NCBI RefSeq assembly: GCF_038396785.1 | Contig: NZ_CP151087.1 | Location: forward strand, 558,001-622,000 | Reading direction: 5' to 3' | Source: Sphingobacterium thalpophilum | GTDB taxonomy: Bacteria; Bacteroidota; Bacteroidia; Sphingobacteriales; Sphingobacteriaceae | DNA length: 64,000 nucleotides | Part shown: in pieces, positions 9,715 to 17,886 of the stretch | Numbering within the stretch: the first letter of the stretch is position 1 | How the letters are laid out: every line of letters starts with the position of its first letter | The notes under the pieces: model-generated | What the model saw: only the letters and a program-made list of their open reading frames with translations | Database searches by the model: none | Told to the model about the DNA's origin: nothing | Made by a program: the position numbers and the translations under genes

Positions 9715-10213
9715 GAATACGCAAATCTAAAAAAAATAAATCATAATCTCCCCTTAACATCGGAAATCTATTGATTCGCATCATCTCCAGTGCCTACTAT
9801 AAAATAAAGAGACAGGCGCTCTCAACCGAGCGTTTTTTTTATCCCCCCTAGGCCTCACAAAACCGCACAATCCTACACAGCACTACTACCCGACACACGC
9901 ATTAATTATAAGTAAATTATTATTCAAATAAAACGAATTGTAATTAACAGAAAAACGCACAAAACATGTTTAAACAGTGTTTTATACACAAAACAACACT
10001 ATTGTAGATGTTTCTCTACAAGAAATATAAGATAACATAAATACAGCATATTAAGTAAAATGCTATTTATATAATTGCATCGATAAAAAACAAAAGCAAC
10101 AAAAAAGCAATGGTATACCACATTTTAAACACAAATAGGCATACAACTGCAAGAGTTTTTGCGACACAAATCAACAACGAAATCAAATAATCAAAAATCA
10201 ATAACAAAACAAA
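9715..10213. other. Gene-free intergenic region between divergent genes
   Basis: About 500 AT-rich bases separate the minus-strand metal operon from the fimbrillin gene. Apart from a plus-strand terminator-like hairpin at 9817-9840 I see no coding frame or RNA gene. Leader and promoter of the fimbrillin gene should lie in the right half, but no clear Bacteroidota -33/-7 pair (TTTG, TAnnTTTG) could be fixed. Confidence 0.5.
9817..9840 (+). terminator. Intrinsic terminator without an obvious upstream gene
   Basis: A 5-bp GC-rich stem (CGCTC 9817-9821, GAGCG 9828-9832) is extended outward by G-T pairs, has a 6-base loop and is followed by eight T residues. No plus-strand gene ends here, so it may close a short untranslated RNA or be a relic. 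Confidence 0.55.
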
Positions 10214-11832
10214 ATGTCAATTAACATGAATCTAATCCCCCATCGCCGACTGACAAACCTGTTCATGCTAGGCTGCAGTGCTTTTGCACTTAGCCTCTAC
10301 TCATGTAACAAAAGTGGAGAAAACACCACATTAACAGGAGAAACTGTCGTTAAAATCAATCTATCGGGCGTAGAAGCTTACAATGAAACAGACAACAATG
10401 CTGTTCAAAAGCAAGCATCTGCAAACGCTTCGCATTCATCAAGCAATGCACCTGATGTACAGGAAATGACTGTACCGTTAGAAAACGGAGGCTCGGTTGA
10501 CGTTGTCCTAACAAACAATTCAGCGGTTGCAAAAAGCCTCGTTGCTTCATCCAACCCCAAACTAGCGGCTGTCCAAACACAAGAGAAGCCATTGGACAAA
10601 AACGTCAAGTATAAAGTTGTTGTCTATGACAACCAAGGAGCTTACGTAACAGAAAAGGATTATAGCTATGGGGAGGAAGCTACTGCCGCAGGCATCGCTC
10701 TTGACGCTGGAAAATCATATACGTTCATTGCTTATTCGATCAATAGCACAACAGTATTACCGGGTATTAACAATCGAAATACACTGTCCGCTGCCAGCTT
10801 AACAACATAAGTGACGACTTAATGTATTACACAGGCACATTAACGTTAAAAAATGGTGTAAACAATTTAAATGTTGTATTAAAACACAGATTTAGCCAAA
10901 TCACCACAACATTGACCATGGATCCAAGTATGACCGGAGCCATCACTCAAATAGGGACTGCAGTATTAAAACCTAGTCACAGTAGTGCAAATTTGAAATT
11001 TTCAGACCAAACATTAATATACAATGGCTTGAACAACGCAGGTGTGACTACGCAATTCCCGGCTTTAGGAAATGGCTTACGTACTGTAATTAGTAACCCA
11101 GCGATATTGATCCACCCCACAACTAGCAACGGAACATTGATGCTCGGCAGTCTAACCCTTGATGGTGAGACCAAAACAAACATCACCATTCCAAATGTTA
11201 AAATCAATCCCGGACAAAAATACGATCTGAAACTTAACTTCAGAACCTGTACACAAGATGTAACCAGCAATGGTTTGGACTGGAGCTATCCAGCAACAAC
11301 ATCGGGTGGCAAAACCGGTATTATGAAAGACGGTAAGTTCTATGCCAATGGAACTGCCATTGACAGAAGCTTTACCGCTCCAGCAGCAGACTATGGTTTT
11401 GTTTTCGACATAACCGAACTGGACAATGCATTCAATCTGGAAGTAAATGGTGTCAAATTAGCAAAACAGGAAATTCAATTTCAATCAAATGCGGTTGCCT
11501 CTACGCAAAATATCCAATTTTTCGACGGGAGCAAATATGCAGGCAACAATATCGAAACGGGCAAAAGAATTGACGAAGTGTACAACATGAAAGGTACCAG
11601 TACAAATCCGCTGGTTAAGGTCGTGATTAGCAGAGCTGGTCAGGTAACCATGTTTGGTAGCAAAACATCCGGCGGTCCTTTATATGAACTTAAACTCGTG
11701 AATGGCAACAGCTTCAACACATTTCCTTGGAGTGCAACACAAAGCAATATCGTGAAAGTAACCCAACTTGTTGATGGACGTACTATTATCAAGGGTGTAG
11801 GTCCTGGAAAGAAAAAAATCCCTTGCCAATAA
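10214..11832 (+). pseudogene. Fimbrillin-like surface lipoprotein, single-base frameshift
   Basis: Two frames form one gene: 10214-10810 (198 residues) and, one frame over, 10822-11832. The first ends SAASLTT-stop; the second frame, read upstream, gives ISDDLMYYTGTLTLKNG. Adding one A near 10807 joins them cleanly. The N-terminus is a lipoprotein signal ending LYSC, followed by TGETVVKINLSGVE and a KYKVVVYDNQGAYVTEKDY strand typical of fimbrillin-type (FimA/Mfa-like) surface proteins. The C-terminal half is beta-rich with an IPNVKINPGQKYDLKLNF segment. The product would be an outer-membrane-anchored fimbrial or adhesin-like subunit. The IS1595 element starts 16 bases after the stop. The frameshift could be a real inactivation or a sequencing error in a short A run. 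Confidence 0.65.
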
Positions 11833-11840
11833 TCAATAAA

Positions 11841-11848
11841 TAGATCAA
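11841..11848. repeat. Target-site duplication, left copy (TAGATCAA)
   Basis: Eight bases directly left of the outer inverted repeat of the first IS1595 element. The identical octamer lies directly right of the second element at 46934-46941. Eight bases is the duplication length known for the IS1595 family. Confidence 0.85.
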
Positions 11849-12815
11849 TTGACCTATTCCTTTAAGCAATAATCATATTATATTGTTCTGGTTTATGGCA
11901 GATCATCCGATATACTAGGTTGTCAAAAATATTCCCTTTCATAAAACTTCTGTTGAATCGATAGGTATATTCATTAATATATTCCTGTAGATCTCCAACG
12001 TGATGGTACATTCCTCTCAACCAGCTTTTAAAGGTCATGATAACCCTGTGTAGTTCTGGGAAGTTCTCACCTTTCTTACCAGATTTGACACGCTCCATAT
12101 TTTCGAAATCTTTCAATATCGGCTTATAACCTGTCCATTTGTCGGTGGTCACCTTAGCCTGTGGCTCTATGTTTTGCTTCATGAAGCTACCTAAGTTGAT
12201 CGCATCGGCTTTGTCTATCACCTTGGCGTAAAAGCGCGAAACTCCGTTGCCTTTCTTTTCTATAGCAACCACCACAAGCTTCTTCTTTCCTTTTTTACGT
12301 CCTTTGGAATTTTCATCCTGACCGCCAACAAATGTTTCGTCAACTTCCACAACTCCACGCAAAGGAAATTTACCGCTGCTCTCCATCGCTTTCATCTCTT
12401 TGCGTTTGAATAACCATGCTACTTTTTGCTTGATCCCTAACTTCCTGCCAAGCTCGGTACTGGCAATACCCTTTTTGTTTGTACTTATGAAGTATACTGC
12501 GTAAAAGGCTTTAACTAAAGGAAACTTAACCTTATGGAATAGGGTGCCTGCTGTAGGAGATTCCAAATAACGGCAGCGATTGCACTGACGGTCATGCTCT
12601 TTTATTCCCTTGCAAAAACTCCCGTAACCACATTTCTTACATTTGTAACCATCTTGCCATTTCAAAGCCGATAAATAAGCTAAACAATCAGCATCACTGC
12701 TAAATTGCGACTGAAAATCGAACAAACTCAACTCTTTTTCTTTATTGCCTACCATACCTAAATTTAATCACCTAAAGATAAGAAAACTAAATTATTTAGC
12801 AAAAGGATAGGTCAA
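11849..12815 (-). mobile_element. IS1595-family insertion sequence, copy 1
   Basis: A 967-bp element with imperfect terminal inverted repeats beginning TTGACCTAT at both ends and one transposase gene. It matches copy 2 (45967-46933) base for base as far as I compared. The right end lies inside an mscS-like gene and supplies its last in-frame codons and stop. Confidence 0.92.
11862..12755 (-). CDS. IS1595-family (ISXO2-like) transposase
   Basis: A 297-residue transposase. The N-terminus has a zinc ribbon (CKKCGYG...CNRC, residues about 38-62). The catalytic DDE-type domain shows VDETFVGG with the first acidic pair, TTDKWTGY with the second Asp, and the late region EYINEYTYRFNRS typical of ISXO2-like enzymes. 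It is flanked by only 13 bases to the left IS tip and 60 to the right. The protein is identical to that of copy 2 at 45980-46873, so both should be active or recently active. Confidence 0.93.
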   Translation of the reverse strand: MVGNKEKELSLFDFQSQFSSDADCLAYLSALKWQDGYKCKKCGYGSFCKGIKEHDRQCNRCRYLESPTAGTLFHKVKFPLVKAFYAVYFISTNKKGIASTELGRKLGIKQKVAWLFKRKEMKAMESSGKFPLRGVVEVDETFVGGQDENSKGRKKGKKKLVVVAIEKKGNGVSRFYAKVIDKADAINLGSFMKQNIEPQAKVTTDKWTGYKPILKDFENMERVKSGKKGENFPELHRVIMTFKSWLRGMYHHVGDLQEYINEYTYRFNRSFMKGNIFDNLVYRMICHKPEQYNMIIA

Positions 12816-14104
12816 TACCAGAAAAACCATAAATGCAATTGGAAAAAGTATCCAGCGTTCTTTGATCTCGTCGCGACGTTCCTTATTCAAGAGCGCCAGC
12901 AGACCGACCAGGCAGGAAAGGGTAGCAATGACAAGAATCAACCAACGTTCCGATCGTGAAGGTTGAAGCACGAGGTTATCTAATCCGGCTAAAATAAAAA
13001 GGGTCAGAATGGAAAGCCATATCGCCATCCAATACCCTGTTATTGCCGGTCTAAAAACGAGGGATAAAAAGACCGAGGCAACAGTCAATATGGTGATCGT
13101 AAACACAAAAGGTGGTGCGGGAAATATAAATTGCATGACGCACAGTCCGATGATTAACCCACTCAGAAGCGGTCGGTGCAACAACAGACTTGACTGAACC
13201 GTATTTTTATCGTTGATCCTCCCGCGCAATACATAAACATAGGAAACGACGACCAGGGTTGCCAGAAAAAAGAAAAGCAGTTTTCCCAGATGCGCTCTCA
13301 AATAATAGAAATAGAGCCATTTGCTTTCACGAATGAGAAGAAGAGGATTTCATTCATCGGTCGCTCAAACTTACTTGGGACCCAAATATTGACAAAGTTG
13401 CGAGCTATCGTTCGGTTAGAGAGCCGGTTCTGGAAGTAGAGCACCTCCTCCATATCCGATTCCAGCCGTGTCAGCTCGATATTAATTTTATTCTGCAGTT
13501 CGTGGACACTGTTGATCCGCTCTGCCAATTTCAGCGTAATGGGTGAAATCTCCCTTGCGATCACCCGAATCCTGTCCATATACCGGGCAAGATTAGCAGA
13601 ATCCTTGGAGATGACAAAAAGTGCGGGGTCATTGCTCAACGAGTCGAGATCCAATTGATAATTTGTGATCCTATCCTGATAACGGTCCATATCGCGTTTT
13701 AAACTCCTTACCTCTATGGAAAGTGCGTTCAAGATGTTGAAGGTCACTGTAAGATTACGCGATGATTGGGCAGAACCCTTGTTTTCAAAGACACCATCTT
13801 TTGCAATATCATGTAAGACGATCAGCTCCTTCAGCTCCTGGTCCACGTTCAAGGAATCGAAACCTTTGCGCAGAAAGGAACGCGATTGACTCGCTAATAA
13901 CTTAATATCCTCCAATACCCGATTTTGGCGGATGGCTGCACGGTCCATTTCCAAATCCCGGACACTCCTTTTAGCCGATTCTTTAAAAAATCGTTCCGTC
14001 TTGGCGACAAATCCCTGCTGAACAGAATCTTGGGGATTACCAAACAGCCCCCGTGAAAACAATATGATGAAGAAACATGCTAAAAATTTCCTGCGCATTG
14101 CCAT
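12816..14104 (-). pseudogene. MscS-type mechanosensitive channel, frameshifted and 3'-truncated by IS1595
   Basis: Two overlapping frames make one interrupted gene. 14104-13298 encodes a signal peptide and a periplasmic helical region (LKELIVLHDIAKDG, LSIEVRSLKRDMDRYQDR) of the type preceding large MscS-like channels. Reading resumes in the next frame; one missing T in the TTCTTCTC run near 13340 restores NEILFFFIRESKWLYFYYLRAHLGKLL, leading into several membrane helices up to FMVFLV. The following codons LTYPFAK and the stop come from the IS inverted repeat, so the pore and the cytoplasmic MscS domain are missing. A separate gene starting at 13301 (TTG) is therefore unlikely. The loss of the channel core makes it non-functional regardless of the frameshift. 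Confidence 0.7.
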
Positions 14105-14265
14105 TGAAGTTTATTTTTTTCCTTTAGGTATTTAAATTGTACTATGAACACCTAAATGTACATATATCGCTTTAATATTGTTTCATCATCCTTCATTTAA
14201 CAGCAAGATATTTTATAGTTACCCACCCCTCAATTCGATCTTTCACAAAGCCAAAGCCGCTTCGG

Positions 14266-15194
14266 TCAAAACGCGATCAGTAGCCTAAAAACACGTCCGG
14301 GATCATTCAACCATGATTCCAAGGCCAATTGTGCATCCTTCGCCCGATAAATAGCCGTTATCAGTTCTTCGATCGGGCAGGTTTTCATTTTCAAGTAATT
14401 CATTACCGCAGCAAAATCCTTTGCCGTGGCATTGCGCGACCCGCTGATATCCAGTTCCTTTTTGACAAAAAACTGTGTATCAAAAGGAATCGCTTCCTTT
14501 GCATACCCGATATACAGCACTCTGCCTGTATATGCAGCGGCAGCAATGGCCGCCAGGTATGTTTCCTTTCGGCCAACGGCTTCGATAACAACATCAGCTC
14601 CCATGGACTGAGTCAACACATCCAACCTCGCAAGCAGATCTTCCGTAGCGCTATTAATCGTATACTTTGCACCTAGTTTTTTCGCTAGTTCGAGCTTTTC
14701 AGTACTCACATCGACAGCAATGACTGTAGCTCCCCGTAATGCTGACCGAATGATCGCCCCCACTCCGATCATACCACATCCAAATACCAATACAATATCG
14801 CCGTCTGTTACCGATGCTCGGTCAACGGCGTGGAAGCCCACACTCATAGGTTCCACAAGAGCCAATTCTTTGGATGAAAGCTGTCCCCCAGCGATGATCT
14901 TTTCAACAGGTAAGACAAGATATTCGGTCATGGCGCCATCGCGCTGTACACCCATAGTCTCGTTGTAACGGCAAGCGTTGGGCCTATTATTTTTACATGC
15001 GGTACAAACACCACAGTTGGAATACGGATTTACTGTAACTTTTGTACCAACCTTAAGATCAGTTGTCACATTAGTCCCCAATTCCACGACCGTTGCCCCA
15101 ATTTCATGCCCTGGTATGACCGGCAAATTGACCAATGGATTCAACCCCCGAAAGGTATTCAGATCTGAACCGCAGAATCCAACATAGTCTACCT
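14266..15194 (-). pseudogene. Zinc-dependent alcohol/sugar-alcohol dehydrogenase, 5'-truncated by an IS5-type element
   Basis: The remaining 309 codons encode a medium-chain zinc dehydrogenase. Visible are GFCGSD (catalytic Cys), GHEIG (catalytic His), the structural zinc loop with four Cys (NCGVCTACKNNRPNAC), the Rossmann stretch VLVFGCGMIGVGA and a normal C-terminus. The frame continues upstream of Met at 15144 to 15192 (VDYVGFCGSDLNTFRG). It then meets the IS end at 15195, where the junction creates a TAG. About 30 N-terminal residues are missing. An L-galactonate or threonine/sorbitol dehydrogenase-like role is possible. Translation from 15144 would lack the catalytic Cys, so the gene is probably dead. 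Confidence 0.75.
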
Positions 15195-16492
15195 AAGACC
15201 GTTGCAAAATAATGTTGATATTTTCTGATCGGTTATTTTTGCTTTTTTTTGCAGTTTTTTCCGATTTGGATTCGGAAATCTAGTTGCGTTTTCTTGAAAA
15301 ATCCTCTTTTTGAGGCCTTTTCAACTGCTTAATTTGTGTTTTTTATTGCATTGAACACAAGTATCCCAGGTGATCTGTAAAGATTGTACGCCATGGCTTC
15401 CATTAGATTTTGTGTATGCATTTTGGCGATCACCTTATACCTTGCACAGCTTGAGTTGAACCATCGCCGGATGCTCCCGAAGGTCCGTTCAACTTTGAAC
15501 CTGATCTTGCCGATCAGTTTGTTTCTTAACTTCTCTCTTTCGGTTAACGCTGTTCCTTTCTTTGCCTTATGCAAGATCCTGCTTTTTAGCTTTCCTGATT
15601 TGATCAATTCCTCATTTTTAGAGGAACGATATCCCTTGTCAGCATAGATATGGATGCCCTTTGGAAGGTCAGCCGAAGATATTACCTGTTGAAGATTGGC
15701 AATTTCATTTACATTTGCTGGAGTGGTTACCACGCCCAGAACCAGGCCTTCTGTATCGGTGACATAATGCTTTTTATAGCCATAACCTGTTTTCCCAGCC
15801 TTCTTTATCCAACGAGCTTCATGGTCAACACCCGGGCTCTCTTGTTGGATCAATAACTGTTCACTATTCTCTTTATCCAGCTCAGAATCTTCGCGAGGAT
15901 GTTCACTACGGTCACTTTCGATCTCGTAAATAACTTTGCCTTTTGGTTTTAGCGGAGAATCAACAATACTGGCATCAACGATAGCTCCACGTTTTACCAA
16001 TATTTTATGTTTATTCAACTGCTTGTTCAGCTCCTTGAATAGATTCTCATAAACACCCTTTTCTGTCAGCGAGCTGCGAAAACGGCTAATAACACTGTGA
16101 TCGGGAACCGAATCGTCCAAACTGATGCCAACAAAGCGACTAAAGGAGATACTGTCGTTTATACGGTCTTCTACTTCGTAGTCACTCAGACCATACCAGG
16201 TCTGTAGAAGTGTCATTTTGAAGAGGACAAGACCAGAATAACTAGGGCGTCCCATTTTGCTTTCCCCTTTGTGGTAATGCTTGTTGATAATATTTGAAAT
16301 CGGATGCCAATTTACCAATGTATTGATCTGATCGAAGAATTCCTGCTTGATTTTCCGTCTTTGAACCATGTAATCAACAAAGCTAACTTTTTCTGTCTTT
16401 TCCATACCTTAAATATAACGAAAATCAACAAGAAACAAATTAAAAACTTGAATATCAATAAAATAAAAACCAAACACTTTTGCAACGGTCTT
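15195..16492 (-). mobile_element. IS5-type insertion sequence nested in the cargo
   Basis: The 1298-bp element ends in perfect 15-bp inverted repeats (AAGACCGTTGCAAAA at 15195 and its complement ending at 16492). No direct repeat flanks it. Its left side abuts a dehydrogenase lacking its start and its right side a GH43 gene lacking its end, so DNA between these two genes has probably been lost with or after insertion. Confidence 0.88.
15329..16405 (-). CDS. IS5-family transposase
   Basis: This 358-residue transposase has the N-terminal helical domain common in IS5-type enzymes (HYHKGESKMGRPSYSGLVLFKM, then YGLSDYEVEDRI). The DDE domain shows GAIVDASIVDSP with the first Asp, GIHIYADKGYRSS with the second Asp, and the RFKVERTFGSIRRWF region carrying the Glu. 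It occupies nearly the whole element between the 15-bp repeats. No frameshift is visible, so it may be active. Confidence 0.92.
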   Translation of the reverse strand: MEKTEKVSFVDYMVQRRKIKQEFFDQINTLVNWHPISNIINKHYHKGESKMGRPSYSGLVLFKMTLLQTWYGLSDYEVEDRINDSISFSRFVGISLDDSVPDHSVISRFRSSLTEKGVYENLFKELNKQLNKHKILVKRGAIVDASIVDSPLKPKGKVIYEIESDRSEHPREDSELDKENSEQLLIQQESPGVDHEARWIKKAGKTGYGYKKHYVTDTEGLVLGVVTTPANVNEIANLQQVISSADLPKGIHIYADKGYRSSKNEELIKSGKLKSRILHKAKKGTALTEREKLRNKLIGKIRFKVERTFGSIRRWFNSSCARYKVIAKMHTQNLMEAMAYNLYRSPGILVFNAIKNTN

Positions 16493-17653
16493 GGTCTGTA
16501 TATCCAGCTTCTTACCCAGGTCAAGAGCTACCCAGGCCGGTCCTTGATTATTTTTGGCCCGCCATAGTGTTCCATTGTTGTTGTCGACTAAGAATGCAGG
16601 CCTAAAATCTGTATTGTAGTAAGAGGAGGCCTTCACCGTTTTCCCAAAAGCCAAATCGACTGGCCCTGTAACTGTTGGAAGCAAATCTGGCACACCAGCA
16701 TGTGTGGGCCGCACCGGCTCAATATCGCCGTCAGGCCTAAAGAATAGCTCGTCCATGGCAACCTGACGGTGGAAGCCACCCCCAGCATGTGGATTGTTAT
16801 GCCTGTGATAGACGATGAAATAACGATTATCCTGTTCAAGAATACTATGATGTCCCGGACCGTGAATACTGCCATCCTCGTTTGTAATCAATATCGGATT
16901 GGCCGATGGATATTCAAAAGGTCCCATGGGACCGATTTTACTTTTAACATATTGCACACGATAAGTACCATCTTCACAATGCCCCGAGGAGTACATCAGG
17001 TAATAGATGCCCTTACGCTTAAACATATAGGGCGCCTCAAAAAAGTCCTTTGCCACCGTATTGGGAATCAATGCTGTTTTTTCGAACGTTTTCATATCCC
17101 TGTTGAGTATCCCCACCCCACATCCATGATCGGGGTAGATTCCCCAGATTCCCCAAAATAGATAGATGCGACCATCATCATCCCGAAAGGTTTGCCCGTC
17201 CAGGGTAATCACACCTGGAACCATATAGTTCGGGATCATCGATTTGCCACCGGCTACCAAAGGTTCCCATGGGCCTGTGGGGCTGTCGGCCACCGCCCCA
17301 AAAATTTCTACAGGCTGACTATAATAGAGGTAATATCGTCCGTCGTATCCCTGCGTCATATCAGGAGCCCAGTACCAGTGCGTATTGGGCCAGTTCATGG
17401 GTTGAATGGTCCAGTTCTTAAAATCCCTGGATGTCCATACCTGTGATGGCCCTGCTCCCCAGCCATTACCATCGGTGGTCGCATAAATATAATACGTATC
17501 CGCAATTTTCTTGATGCTCGGGTCCGCAAAATACCCGGGCAGCAGTGGATTCAATACATTAGGCTGTTGGTAGGGTTTCAACGGCTGTGCCACCAGCCCT
17601 GTAAGCGACATAACCAGTACAGCCAAAATAGCGAAAGAAAAATAATGTTTCAT
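16493..17653 (-). pseudogene. Secreted GH43 glycoside hydrolase, 3'-truncated by the IS5-type element
   Basis: The native part has about 387 residues. A Sec signal (ending TGLVAQ) is followed by a five-bladed beta-propeller of GH43 type with the catalytic Asp region GYFADPSI, WYWAPDM and the acid region FFEAPYMFKRKGIYYLMYS. A discoidin-like carbohydrate module begins at LAFGKTVKASSYYN and breaks off at DLGKKLDIQT. The next codons belong to the IS inverted repeat and run on to a stop at 16409. The catalytic propeller looks complete, so some activity could remain. GH43 enzymes act on arabinans, xylans or galactans. Transcribed toward the dehydrogenase fragment, suggesting a former operon. Confidence 0.8.
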
Positions 17654-17886
17654 GATAACACAAAGTTTACAGGTACATAAAAAACGATATCGCCATTCAA
17701 TTGACTTTATAACAAATAAAATCTACGATAAATGTCTATTTAACATTAAATTTATAACTTAGATCATCGCATTACAAATTTTGAGGGCTAATAGGTTAAA
17801 AATGGGCTATTGAAGGTTAAAATCTACCCATAAATCGAGGGTACAATCCTTCATCTTTGTAAGAACAATGATCATCGGCGTATTAA

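Noticed and set aside
9811..9833. Fragment of a tRNA (GGCGCTCTCAACCGAGC resembles a D-arm region)
   Set aside because: No acceptor stem, anticodon arm or T-arm can be placed around it; a simple terminator explains it.
10822..11832. A separate gene starting at ATG 10822
   Set aside because: The frame reads upstream without a stop into ISDDL, it has no signal peptide, and a single added A joins it to the preceding lipoprotein frame.
12792..13301. A separate membrane protein starting with TTG at 13301
   Set aside because: The frame continues upstream as RESKWLYFYYLRAH, and one base restores continuity with the preceding frame. Its last seven residues and stop are encoded by the IS end.
15191..16496. 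A simple insertion of the IS5-type element with target duplication
   Set aside because: Flanking bases (CCTA left, GGTC right, and shifted variants) do not match, and the two sides belong to different genes.
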